A DNA stretch of 64,000 nucleotides from Sideroxydans sp. CL21. Lineage in GTDB: Bacteria; Pseudomonadota; Gammaproteobacteria; Burkholderiales; Gallionellaceae. The notes under the pieces were generated by a model. It was not told the DNA's origin and ran no database searches. It worked only from the letters and a program-made list of their open reading frames with translations. The stretch's first letter is position 1. Each line of letters starts with the position of its first letter. Location: positions 1,500,501 through 1,564,500 of the forward strand of contig NZ_LR699166.1 of NCBI RefSeq assembly GCF_902459525.1, given 5' to 3'. Shown here piece after piece: positions 39,701 to 47,924 of this stretch. The translations under genes and the position numbers were made by a program.

Positions 39701-40289
39701 CAAGACTTACCTGGATGCGCAGGCGAAAGATCTGAACGAGGCAATCGAGACGCTGGAAGACGCGATCCGCCGCATCGACAAAGAGTCACGCGATTTGCTG
39801 ATGGCGACGTATGAAGAAGTGAATCGGCATCTGTCCGAGCTGTTCCCTATCCTGTTCGGCGGCGGCGATGCGAAACTGGTGCTGACCGGAGAGGAGATCC
39901 TCGACAGTGGCGTGCAGGTGATGGCGCATCCGCCCGGCAAGAAGAATGCTTCCATCCATCTGCTGTCCGGCGGCGAGAAGGCGCTGACCGCGATCGCGCT
40001 GGTGTTTTCACTGTTTCAGCTTAACCCTGCGCCGTTCTGTGTGCTGGACGAGGTGGATGCTCCGCTGGACGACACGAACACCGAACGCCTGTGCAAGCTG
40101 ATCCAGAAGATGTCGGACAAGACGCAGTTCGTTTACATCAGCCACAACAAGATCACCATGGAGATGGCGCAACAGCTGATCGGGGTGACCATGCAGGAGC
40201 GCGGTGTTTCCAAGGTGGTGTCGGTGGATATTGAGGAAGCGTTGAAGTTGCGCGAAGACAGCGGCGGCAAGGCCGCTGTTGCAGCTTAG
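36759..40289 (+). CDS. smc: Chromosome segregation ATPase SMC
   Basis: 1176 residues, full-length SMC: N-terminal ATPase head with Walker A GPNGCGKSN near residue 32, long coiled coil (about 170-500), hinge (about 505-660, no clear zinc or DNA motif), second coiled coil (about 665-1000) and C-terminal head with LLSGGEKALTAIAL signature and Walker B FCVLDEVDAPLDD. It compacts and aligns sister chromosomes, with ScpA/ScpB not in the window. The family N-terminus MRLAHIKLAGFKSFVDPT requires the TTG at 36759 as start; there is an in-frame stop three codons upstream and no good ribosome site, so initiation looks weak. Confidence 0.96.
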   Translation: MRLAHIKLAGFKSFVDPTHISLPGQLVGIVGPNGCGKSNVIDALRWVLGESRASALRGESMQDVIFNGSGNRKPVARASVELVFDNSLGKVGGQWATYAEISIKRVLQRDGDSSYYINNQSVRRKDITDIFLGTGVGARAYAIIEQGMISRIIEAKPEELRVFLEEAAGVSKYRDRRRETELRLGDTRDNLLRVSDILQELDKQLVHLGEQAEVAKTYRELESRRETTQRLLWLVNKQEAEARRVRFAQQVEKTRNDLEAEIARLREVESKLESSRSEHFGLSDALHAKQGELYATNAEVARLEQQIAFLVEQRNRLSQQIQNGERQIAQQQTQLQGLRTLRTHWQQQQEDAAVRVAVCENRSESEAQSLPQVEEAARVAQERFNSMQREQMLIQQQLQIFETQRGHVQGNVQQLDSRRSRLMLERDNLPQVDTEALEQSQQQLAEMRAEFEMQQQQLAELQERLPLADGERRKQRDAVQELERQLAQAEARLNALQQLQAQLDNDKNLKAWLTRHQLDNSPRLWQSIRIEQGWEDALEAVLRERINALALPRLEDAANWGDAPPAKLAVYAADGLHPNNDAAQADLTPLANYVRCQDTQAAPVVADWLAGVYAVSNLNEALSQRNNLPAGAWLVTSQGHLVGAHSVLFHAPDSQLHGVLARQREIEQLQQEAQLRSEALENGKQQSALAEEAYRSVEGRIAPLRNSSNDLQQRQHNVQMQILKLTQANERTQERNMQIAQEQEELADRIANEQRQMEEIAEQMAIQREKLSSQQMESDQARQQAGTHDNLLREQRDRAQKAQHELQEARFFAKTCAEKLTDLEQNLKQHGETLTQLEEALAHSRNEQANLSEGEADVQLQGALQQRQVHEQALAEARNTLEHATLNLNRLEQERMACEQKLHPLREKVGEITLKEQEARIQFEQWAEQLQGVDEEPLLPLIEGAKAGGLQNELTRVANEITALGAVNLAALEELQSAQERKTYLDAQAKDLNEAIETLEDAIRRIDKESRDLLMATYEEVNRHLSELFPILFGGGDAKLVLTGEEILDSGVQVMAHPPGKKNASIHLLSGGEKALTAIALVFSLFQLNPAPFCVLDEVDAPLDDTNTERLCKLIQKMSDKTQFVYISHNKITMEMAQQLIGVTMQERGVSKVVSVDIEEALKLREDSGGKAAVAA

Positions 40290-40738
40290 TCGCAGCTGGA
40301 GCTGATTGTCTTGCGCGCTTCTTCCAGGCGCTGTGCTCGTGCAGCGTCATCCATAAAAGAGCGATCGCCGTTGGCATCGTAAGTAACGATACGCGGGCTT
40401 TGTTCAAGGGCCTGGGCGTTTTCGCGTGCGGCAGCACAGTTTTTCTTCTTTGCTTCGGCCTCCGCATCCTTTTGAGCCTGCTTCTGTGCGGCCTCATCTT
40501 TTGCCTGTTTGGCTTTCCTCATTTCAGCCTCGCGTTCGGCAACGCTCTTGGGAGCGTGGTCGGCAGGGGCGTCGGTTTTCGCTTTACCCGCGATGTTGCG
40601 CACGGTTTCAGTCGCCACATCGGGGGGCGGGGTGTCCGAGTAATGGACTTTGCCTTCGGCATCCACCCATTTGTTTAGTGCGGCGTGGGCATTCAGGGTC
40701 AGTATCGACAGTGCGATAATGGCAAAAGAGCGCTTCAT
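40286..40738 (-). CDS. DUF4124-domain secreted protein
   Basis: 150 residues from ATG 40738 with GGAGG seven bases upstream. A signal peptide (to about residue 20, NAHA) is followed by the DUF4124 signature KWVDAEGKVHYSDTPPPD and a Lys/Ala/Glu-rich helix, ending in a Cys-containing tail. DUF4124 proteins are common small periplasmic proteins of Proteobacteria without known function. It overlaps the end of smc by four bases on the opposite strand. Confidence 0.85.
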   Translation of the reverse strand: MKRSFAIIALSILTLNAHAALNKWVDAEGKVHYSDTPPPDVATETVRNIAGKAKTDAPADHAPKSVAEREAEMRKAKQAKDEAAQKQAQKDAEAEAKKKNCAAARENAQALEQSPRIVTYDANGDRSFMDDAARAQRLEEARKTISSSCD

Positions 40739-40876
40739 GAAGTTATCCTCCAATATTGATGGTTGCGAAACTAGCTGTTAATTTGCCCCGCGTCAATTTA
40801 TGATAGCGCCCGGGTTTTAACCTGGCTACTAATCTCAGAAGTCCAGGAACGACTACAAGCGGAGTTGCAAGCCGAA

Positions 40877-41548
40877 ATGTCCCGTACACAATCGCAGGCA
40901 GACTTTAATCAGGATTATTTCCAGATAGAAAAGAATCAGGAACTGGTTCTTCGATTGTTTCGCTCCTATTACCGGGCGCACCAGAACTCCGGGAAACTGT
41001 TTGATGACCTCCCGAACTTTTTCCTGGTCAAGCCGATTGATCTTAAAGATGCGGACTTGACGACGCGTGCTTCCGACAAACTGATTATCGACGACTGCGT
41101 CAATCGGGCACAGGAGCGCCGGGGTTATGTAGGTGTGAGCAAGCGAAAAAATCCCAAGCTGAATTATTATTGGCTGGAATTGGCTGTGCTTCCTTTCGTT
41201 TTGGGTGACCCGGTATCGGAGAACAACAAGAACGAATTTTTCTATGTACTAAGCAATTTCATCGAATATACAAAACGGCATCCCAGAGTCTACGGGGATA
41301 TCACCGCCGAGATCGATTCCGACAAAGATCTGGCCCTGATGTTGAAAGAAATCAATAAGCAAGGCGCCAGCCTTGGGGCATTGTTGCAGATTTATCCGCA
41401 GGAAATGCTGGTCCAGTTCAATGCGAACTGGCCGATCAGCGAAGTGAACAAGCTGTTGATGACACTGAAAGATAACGACCAGAGCTGGTGCGAAGTCTTT
41501 TTCGAGTATCTGATCTATGTCATGGGCAGGAAGGGCAAGGGCGGCTAA
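40877..41548 (+). CDS. Hypothetical soluble protein
   Basis: 223 residues from ATG 40877; not recognised. It is mixed helical, with no signal peptide or membrane segment. It has two cysteines (DDCVN and SWCEVF) and several aromatic-rich stretches (KLNYYWLELAVLPFVLG in part: NYYWLELAV). Codon use looks like that of its neighbours. A TTG at 40865 sits one base after GGAG, too close to be used well. It is 60 bases before guaB, which has its own promoter-like site, so co-transcription is uncertain. Confidence 0.6.
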   Translation: MSRTQSQADFNQDYFQIEKNQELVLRLFRSYYRAHQNSGKLFDDLPNFFLVKPIDLKDADLTTRASDKLIIDDCVNRAQERRGYVGVSKRKNPKLNYYWLELAVLPFVLGDPVSENNKNEFFYVLSNFIEYTKRHPRVYGDITAEIDSDKDLALMLKEINKQGASLGALLQIYPQEMLVQFNANWPISEVNKLLMTLKDNDQSWCEVFFEYLIYVMGRKGKGG

Positions 41549-41553
41549 TCGCT

Positions 41554-41583
41554 GTGAGACCGCTGCGCAAGTTTTGATATAAT
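41554..41583 (+). promoter_or_regulatory. Candidate sigma-70 promoter of guaB
   Basis: TATAAT at 41578-41583 is perfect; GTGAGA at 41554-41559 matches four of six -35 positions at an 18-base spacing. It lies 25 bases before the guaB ATG, giving a leader of about 20 bases that contains AGAGGAAGG as ribosome site. Confidence 0.5.
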
Positions 41584-41608
41584 GCGCTCTTTGCAGAGGA
41601 AGGTTCCC

Positions 41609-43069
41609 ATGCGTATTACCCAAAAAGCCCTCACCTTCGACGATGTACTGCTGCTTCCGGCACATTCCAACGTCTTGCCGCGCGACGTCAGCCTGCGTAC
41701 ACAGCTAACCCGCAATATCACCCTGAACATACCGTTGTTGTCTGCGGCGATGGACACCGTCACCGAGGCGCGCCTGGCAATCGCCCTGGCGCAGGAAGGC
41801 GGCATCGGCATCGTACACAAAAACATGACTGCCAAAGAGCAAGCGGCACAAGTCTCCAAGGTCAAGCGTTTCGAAAGCGGCGTGGTGAAGGATCCCATTA
41901 CCATCGCACCGAATATGACCGTGCGCGACGTGCTCAATCTGACCCGGCTGCACAAGATATCCGGCCTGCCGGTGCTGCAAGGCAAGCAAGTCGTGGGTAT
42001 CGTGACCAATCGCGACCTGCGTTTCGAGAGCAATCTTGACCAATCCATCACCAATATCATGACGCCGCGTGAAAGGCTCATCGTCGTCAAGGAAAACGCC
42101 AACCGTGACGAAGCGCGCAACCTGATGCACAAGCACCGCATTGAACGAGTGCTGGTCGTGAACGATGCGTTCGAACTGTGCGGGCTCATCACGGTGAAAG
42201 ACATTCTGAAATCCAGCGAACACCCTCTGGCTTGCAAGGATCATTTTGGCCGCTTGCGTGTTGGCGCAGCAGTCGGGGTGGGAGAAGGAACCGAAGAGCG
42301 CGTGGCGTTGCTGGTTGAGGCCGGCGTGGACGTGCTGGTGGTCGACACCGCCCACGGCCATTCGCAAGGCGTGCTTAGCCGCGTGCAATGGGTCAAGAAA
42401 AACTATCCCAAGGTCGATGTGATCGGCGGCAATATCGCCACTGCTGCAGCAGCCAAAGCGCTGGTGGACCACGGTGCGGACGGCGTCAAGGTCGGTATCG
42501 GCCCCGGATCGATCTGCACCACGCGCATGGTGGCCGGTGTCGGCGTACCACAAATATCAGCCATCCAGAATGTGGCTGATGCACTGGCCGATTCCGATGT
42601 GCCGCTCATCGCCGATGGCGGCGTGCGTTTTTCCGGCGACATATCCAAGGCGATCGCAGCCGGTGCGCATGCCGTCATGCTGGGCGGCCTGTTCGCGGGT
42701 ACTGAAGAAGCGCCGGGCGACATCGAGTTGTATCAGGGGCGTTCCTACAAATCCTATCGCGGCATGGGTAGCTTGGGTGCGATGCAACAAGGTTCCAGTG
42801 ACCGCTACTTCCAGGAAAACGAAGGCAATCAGGAGAAGCTGGTGCCCGAAGGCGTCGAAGGACGCGTGCCCTACAAAGGCAGCGTACTGGCAGTGATACA
42901 CCAATTGCTCGGCGGCTTGCGCGCGAGCATGGGTTATCTTGGCTGCCCGGATATCGCAACTGTTCATGCAAAAGCGGAGTTCGTCGAAATTACCTCCGCC
43001 GGTATTCGCGAATCGCATGTGCACGACGTGCAAATCACCAAAGAAGCGCCGAACTACCACATAGACTAG
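41609..43069 (+). CDS. guaB: Inosine-5'-monophosphate dehydrogenase GuaB
   Basis: Oxidises IMP to XMP, first step of GMP synthesis. 486 residues: TIM barrel interrupted by two CBS domains (about 90-205), the catalytic cysteine loop [17 protein letters not shown], phosphate-binding [12 protein letters not shown] and the flap region GMGSLGAM. The ATG at 41609 has AGAGGAAGG upstream; an earlier in-frame ATG at 41582 lies within the promoter and is rejected. guaA follows 85 bases later on the same strand after a hairpin repeat. Confidence 0.97.
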   Translation: MRITQKALTFDDVLLLPAHSNVLPRDVSLRTQLTRNITLNIPLLSAAMDTVTEARLAIALAQEGGIGIVHKNMTAKEQAAQVSKVKRFESGVVKDPITIAPNMTVRDVLNLTRLHKISGLPVLQGKQVVGIVTNRDLRFESNLDQSITNIMTPRERLIVVKENANRDEARNLMHKHRIERVLVVNDAFELCGLITVKDILKSSEHPLACKDHFGRLRVGAAVGVGEGTEERVALLVEAGVDVLVVDTAHGHSQGVLSRVQWVKKNYPKVDVIGGNIATAAAAKALVDHGADGVKVGIGPGSICTTRMVAGVGVPQISAIQNVADALADSDVPLIADGGVRFSGDISKAIAAGAHAVMLGGLFAGTEEAPGDIELYQGRSYKSYRGMGSLGAMQQGSSDRYFQENEGNQEKLVPEGVEGRVPYKGSVLAVIHQLLGGLRASMGYLGCPDIATVHAKAEFVEITSAGIRESHVHDVQITKEAPNYHID

Positions 43070-43075
43070 GAATCA

Positions 43076-43136
43076 GGATACGGGATTCAGGATTCAGGAG
43101 CGCAGTTTTGAGTCCTGTATCCTAAATCCCATATCC
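43076..43136. repeat. Inverted repeat between guaB and guaA
   Basis: Arms at 43076-43099 and 43113-43136 are reverse complements at 21 of 24 positions, with a 13-base loop. They are made of GGAT/GGATTC words, like the hairpin after dapD (7001-7060). Without a U-run it is unlikely to stop transcription fully; it probably shapes the relative expression of guaB and guaA or is a dispersed repeat with no role. Confidence 0.7.
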
Positions 43137-43154
43137 TGTATCCCACATAAAGAC

Positions 43155-44735
43155 ATGCACAAAAAAATCCTAATACTCGATTTCGGTTCCCAATACACCC
43201 AGCTCATCGCCCGTCGCGTGCGTGAGACGCATGTTTATTGCGAGTTGCATCCGTGGGACATGAGCGAGGCGGACATCAAAGCCTTCGATCCGGCTGGAAT
43301 CATTCTTTCCGGCGGCCCGAATTCGGTTTATGAGGATGAGACGCCCAAAGCGCCGCCTGTCGTGTTTGAGTTGGGTGTACCGGTGCTGGGTATTTGCTAC
43401 GGCATGCAGACCATGGCGGCACAACTGGGCGGCAAGGTCGAGAGCGGCAAAGTACGCGAGTTCGGTTATGCCGAGATTCGCGCTCACGGACATTCAAAAT
43501 TGTTCGACGGTGTCCAGGATAAAACCAATGCGGCAGGCCACGGCTTGCTCGACGTATGGATGAGCCACGGTGACAAGGTGACGGCGTTGCCGCCGGGTTT
43601 CTCGGCCATCGCTTCCAATGCTGCGACCCCCTATGCCGCGATGGCAGACGAAGCGCGCCGTTTCTATGCTGTGCAGTTCCATCCGGAAGTCACCCATACC
43701 TATCAGGGCAAAGCCATCCTGGCCCGTTTTGTACATGACATCTGCGGTTGCGGGCAGGACTGGAACATGCCGGACTACATTGTCGAGGCGGTGGAGAAAA
43801 TACGCGCGCAAGTGGGCGACGAAGAAGTCATTCTCGGTCTGTCCGGCGGCGTCGATTCTTCCGTGGCGGCGGCGCTGATCCATCGCGCCATCGGAGACAA
43901 ACTGACTTGTGTGTTCGTGGACAACGGCCTGCTGCGCCTGCACGAAGGCGAACAGGTGATGGAGACCTTCGGCAGGAACCTGAACATGAAAGTCATCCAT
44001 GTGGATGCCAGCGGCGAATTCATGAAGCACCTTGCCGGCGTGACCGACCCGGAACAGAAACGCAAGATCATCGGACGCGAATTCGTCGAAGTATTCCAGC
44101 GCGAATCGGCCAAACTCAAACAGGCAAAGTGGCTGGCCCAAGGCACCATCTACCCGGACGTGATCGAATCCGCCGGAGGGAAAACAAAAAAGGCCCACAC
44201 CATCAAGTCGCACCACAACGTCGGCGGTTTGCCGGAATCCATGCACCTCAAATTGCTGGAACCGTTGCGCGAACTGTTCAAGGATGAAGTACGCGAACTG
44301 GGGGTGGCGTTGGGCTTGCCGGCAGACATGGTGTACCGCCATCCTTTCCCGGGACCGGGTCTGGGTGTGCGTATCCTGGGCGAAGTAAAACGGGAATACG
44401 CCGAGCTGTTGCGCAGGGCAGACGCAATTTTCATCGAAGAGCTGCGCAATACTCGGGATGCCAGCGGCAAAAGCTGGTATGACCTCACCAGCCAGGCTTT
44501 CACGGTGTTCCTGCCGGTGAAATCGGTCGGCGTAATGGGTGACGGGCGCACCTACGAATGGGTGGTGTCGTTGCGTGCCGTGCAGACACAGGACTTCATG
44601 ACGGCGCACTGGGCGCATTTGCCTTACGAACTGCTGGGCAAGGTGTCGAACCGTATCATCAACGAAGTGCGCGGCATCAACCGTGTGGTCTACGACATCT
44701 CGGGCAAACCGCCTGCCACCATCGAGTGGGAGTAA
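43155..44735 (+). CDS. guaA: GMP synthase (glutamine-hydrolysing) GuaA
   Basis: Converts XMP to GMP with glutamine and ATP. 526 residues: N-terminal class I glutamine amidotransferase (nucleophile Cys in [10 protein letters not shown], His/Glu in FHPEVTHT), then the ATP-pyrophosphatase domain with P-loop [14 protein letters not shown], and the C-terminal dimerisation domain with [16 protein letters not shown], ending in TIEWE as is usual. It is co-directional with guaB. Confidence 0.97.
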   Translation: MHKKILILDFGSQYTQLIARRVRETHVYCELHPWDMSEADIKAFDPAGIILSGGPNSVYEDETPKAPPVVFELGVPVLGICYGMQTMAAQLGGKVESGKVREFGYAEIRAHGHSKLFDGVQDKTNAAGHGLLDVWMSHGDKVTALPPGFSAIASNAATPYAAMADEARRFYAVQFHPEVTHTYQGKAILARFVHDICGCGQDWNMPDYIVEAVEKIRAQVGDEEVILGLSGGVDSSVAAALIHRAIGDKLTCVFVDNGLLRLHEGEQVMETFGRNLNMKVIHVDASGEFMKHLAGVTDPEQKRKIIGREFVEVFQRESAKLKQAKWLAQGTIYPDVIESAGGKTKKAHTIKSHHNVGGLPESMHLKLLEPLRELFKDEVRELGVALGLPADMVYRHPFPGPGLGVRILGEVKREYAELLRRADAIFIEELRNTRDASGKSWYDLTSQAFTVFLPVKSVGVMGDGRTYEWVVSLRAVQTQDFMTAHWAHLPYELLGKVSNRIINEVRGINRVVYDISGKPPATIEWE

Positions 44736-44778
44736 TGCGTGGTATTGCAGCAGCGCAGATAAGCACTTAAGACCCGGC

Positions 44779-47754
44779 ATGCATCCTTCCGCAATCTATC
44801 GTTGGACAGATGTACCCTGGTTGCTTGGGTTAGGGTCGGTGTATGCGCTGCTCATCAAACTCAATCTCACCTATCTCACCACCGACGGAAATATTTCGCC
44901 GGTATGGCTCCCCAGCGGATTGGGGCTTGCCGCACTGTTGATAGGCGGAAAAAAATATTGGCCCGCCATTCTTGTTGGCGCAATTGCAACCTATCTGGCC
45001 GTCGGGCGTTCTCTTCCGGTCGCATTCTGCATCGCATCGAGCAATACCATCGAGCCTGTGCTCGCGGTGTGGCTGCTTTCCCGCATCAGGCGTTTCAATC
45101 CGAAACTGCAATTTTCTGGAGATTATCTCTGGCTGATTTTCGTCGGAGCCCTCGTTGCGGCGCTGGCCGCATTCATCGGTGCTGTTGGCTTGACGATGGC
45201 AGGCATTCTGCGCCATGAAGTCATTGTTCTGGAATGGACATCCTGGTGGCGCGGGAACCTGTTCGGTATCGCAATACTCACACCGGCCTTGCTGGTCTGG
45301 CGCAATTGGCCGGCAGGCTGGATAAGAGGTACCGGCAGGGGCTTTGAGGCGTTGATGTTCATCATGCTTGCATTCCTGACAAGCCTGGTAGCTTTCCATG
45401 GCTGGACGCCGCAATCCGTATCCGGCTTCCCTTTGGGGTATCTGATGTTCCTGTTTGTCAGCTGGGGAGCGCTACGTTTTGGACGGCATGGCGTTACGCT
45501 GATATTGTTGTTGTCGGCGATACAAGGAATTTTGGGATCTCTGGATGGTGTCGGGTTCTTTGCCACGGATATCAATACCGGGTTGGCGAATTTCTGGCTG
45601 TTCATGATGAGCATGACTGTCGTCGGTATCGTACTCTCAACCACGATACTGCAACACCGGCGCGATGCGGATGCCTTGCGTGAAAGCGAATCCAAGCTGC
45701 ACGCCATACTCGACCATGCGCCAGTCGGTGTCTGGCTGGTAGGTACGGACGGAAAGTACCGGTTCGTGAACAGGCGGTTTTGCGCTTCCATGGGCATTCC
45801 GGAAAGCGCATTTCTGGCGACCAAACACCTGCCTGATCTTCTGGGTGAAAAGGTTGCGGCGAATTGCCTGGCTTCCGATCATGCCTGCCTGTCCCGGGAT
45901 GGCCCCTGCATTACGATCGAAACGCTTACGCTGGTGGACGGGAAATTGCATCAATTGGAAATCACCAAATCCAAATTGCGCGATACCAAAGGCGAAGTGA
46001 TCGGAATCATCGGTATTTCCGTGGATGTCACCGAACGCAAGCAAACCGAAGAAGCACTCCGTGAAAGCGAGGCGCTCTGGAGTTTTGCGCTGGAGGGCGG
46101 TGGCGATTGCGTGTGGGACTGGAACTTGCATACCAACGAAGTCTTACTTTCCAAGGGGGGCAAGGGCATGTTCGGCTTCGCCGAGGATGAAATCGGCAAC
46201 ACCATGCCGGAATGGAATGCACGCGTACATCCGGAAGACATCGCCCGCTTGCTCGTCCATATCGGGGATTTCTTTCGCGAAAAGCAGGACAGGTTCGCTG
46301 CCGAATATCGCGTTCGCTGCAAGGATGGCAACTGGAAATGGATATTGACGCGCGGCATGGTGGCGCATCGCTCTGACGACGGTACGGTGGTGCGCATGAT
46401 CGGCACTCACACCGATCTGACCGAACGCAAGCAGGCGGAAGAGACCATCCAGCGCCAGGCAAACTACGATGCGCTCACGCAGTTGCCCAACCGGCGCCTG
46501 TTCCGGGATCGTCTGGAGCAGACCATCAGATCATCCAAGCGTGACCACTCCCCGTTTGTGCTCATGCTGATCGATCTCGATCATTTCAAGGAGGTCAACG
46601 ACACCATGGGGCATGATGCCGGTGACTTTTTGCTGGTGGATGCAGCACAGCGCATCCAGCACTGCATGCGCGATTCCGATACCGTGGCACGCATGGGCGG
46701 AGATGAGTTCGTCGTGATCCTGCCTGACATCGACGATACGGCCAGCATAGAACGCATCGCTCAGGCGATCATCGAAAAATTGGCAGCCCCTTTCCTGTTG
46801 GGCGAAGAGAAAGCGTTCATCTCGGCCAGCATCGGCATCACGCTCTATCCCAACGATGCGGGGAGCATGGAAACACTGCTTAAGAACGCAGACCAGGCGA
46901 TGTATGTCGCCAAGAATTTGGGGCGCAACCGTTTCAGCTATTTCACCCCGGTATTGCAGGAGAATGCGCAAAAGCGCATGCGCATGGTCAACGACCTGCG
47001 CGACGCCCTGACGTCCGGCCAGTTCCACGTGTATTACCAGCCTATCGTCGAACTGGCGACGGGTGACATCCACAAGGCCGAAGCGCTGATCCGTTGGGTG
47101 CATCCCAACCGCGGCATGGTGAGCCCGTCCGAATTCATTCCGCTGGCGGAAGAGATCGGCATGATCGTCGAGATCGGCGATTGGGTTTTGCGCCAAGCGA
47201 TGAACCAGGTGAAGCGTCTTCAGGCGAGCCACCATAAAGGATTTCAGATCAGCGTAAACAAATCTCCGGTGCAGTTCCACAACGACAATCCGCAGAAGGC
47301 CGCCGAATGGTTAAGCGAACTGGAACAGAACGGCTTGCACGCGAGCAGTCTGATCGTGGAAATCACCGAAGGTGTGTTGCTGGACGATGCCGGGCATATC
47401 AAGGACAGCCTGCTGGCCTCGCGCGATGCCGGTATCCAGATCGCGATAGACGACTTCGGCACAGGCTATTCTTCCCTGGCCTACCTCAAGAAATTCAACA
47501 TCGATTACCTGAAGATTGACCAATCCTTCGTGAAAAATCTGGCCAGCCAGACGGACGATATGGCGTTATGTGAGGCGATCATCGTCATGGCACACAAGCT
47601 CGGGTTGAAAGTCATTGCCGAGGGTGTGGAGACCGAACAGCAACGCGACATGCTGCAGCATGCCGGTTGCGATTATGCTCAAGGATTCCTGTTTTCAAAG
47701 GCAATTCCGGCACAAGAACTCGAAGTTTTATTGCTGAATAACAAAGTCTGGTGA
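44779..47754 (+). CDS. MASE1-PAS-PAS-GGDEF-EAL membrane protein
   Basis: 991 residues. An eight-helix MASE1-type membrane sensor (about 10-300; GNISPVWLPSGLGLAALL is the typical start) is followed by two PAS/PAC units (about 315-430 and 435-560), GGDEF (about 565-725) and EAL (about 740-985). ARMGGDEF is intact and RDSD supplies the inhibitory site; EALIRW and DDFGTGYSSL are intact. ATG at 44779 is used because the upstream extension overlaps guaA. The signal sensed by MASE1 proteins is generally unknown. It lies alone between guaA and the coiled-coil gene. Confidence 0.9.
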   Translation: MHPSAIYRWTDVPWLLGLGSVYALLIKLNLTYLTTDGNISPVWLPSGLGLAALLIGGKKYWPAILVGAIATYLAVGRSLPVAFCIASSNTIEPVLAVWLLSRIRRFNPKLQFSGDYLWLIFVGALVAALAAFIGAVGLTMAGILRHEVIVLEWTSWWRGNLFGIAILTPALLVWRNWPAGWIRGTGRGFEALMFIMLAFLTSLVAFHGWTPQSVSGFPLGYLMFLFVSWGALRFGRHGVTLILLLSAIQGILGSLDGVGFFATDINTGLANFWLFMMSMTVVGIVLSTTILQHRRDADALRESESKLHAILDHAPVGVWLVGTDGKYRFVNRRFCASMGIPESAFLATKHLPDLLGEKVAANCLASDHACLSRDGPCITIETLTLVDGKLHQLEITKSKLRDTKGEVIGIIGISVDVTERKQTEEALRESEALWSFALEGGGDCVWDWNLHTNEVLLSKGGKGMFGFAEDEIGNTMPEWNARVHPEDIARLLVHIGDFFREKQDRFAAEYRVRCKDGNWKWILTRGMVAHRSDDGTVVRMIGTHTDLTERKQAEETIQRQANYDALTQLPNRRLFRDRLEQTIRSSKRDHSPFVLMLIDLDHFKEVNDTMGHDAGDFLLVDAAQRIQHCMRDSDTVARMGGDEFVVILPDIDDTASIERIAQAIIEKLAAPFLLGEEKAFISASIGITLYPNDAGSMETLLKNADQAMYVAKNLGRNRFSYFTPVLQENAQKRMRMVNDLRDALTSGQFHVYYQPIVELATGDIHKAEALIRWVHPNRGMVSPSEFIPLAEEIGMIVEIGDWVLRQAMNQVKRLQASHHKGFQISVNKSPVQFHNDNPQKAAEWLSELEQNGLHASSLIVEITEGVLLDDAGHIKDSLLASRDAGIQIAIDDFGTGYSSLAYLKKFNIDYLKIDQSFVKNLASQTDDMALCEAIIVMAHKLGLKVIAEGVETEQQRDMLQHAGCDYAQGFLFSKAIPAQELEVLLLNNKVW

Positions 47755-47924
47755 TTCACATTCATCTTTAACTCCGGAATCCATGCGGATTTCCGTGCCG
47801 ACAATCCTTCGATTCATGAAATAGACTGTATTTCTGCTTTTATTCCACGCTTTAGTGCGAGACCGAACTGTTACTTTAGCGTCGAGCCGATGCCCTTGGT
47901 ATCCATAAGCGAAAGAGGTGGAAT

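Noticed and set aside
43494-44780. A 428-codon open frame opposite guaA.
   Set aside because: guaA is unambiguous; the opposite frame has no family resemblance.
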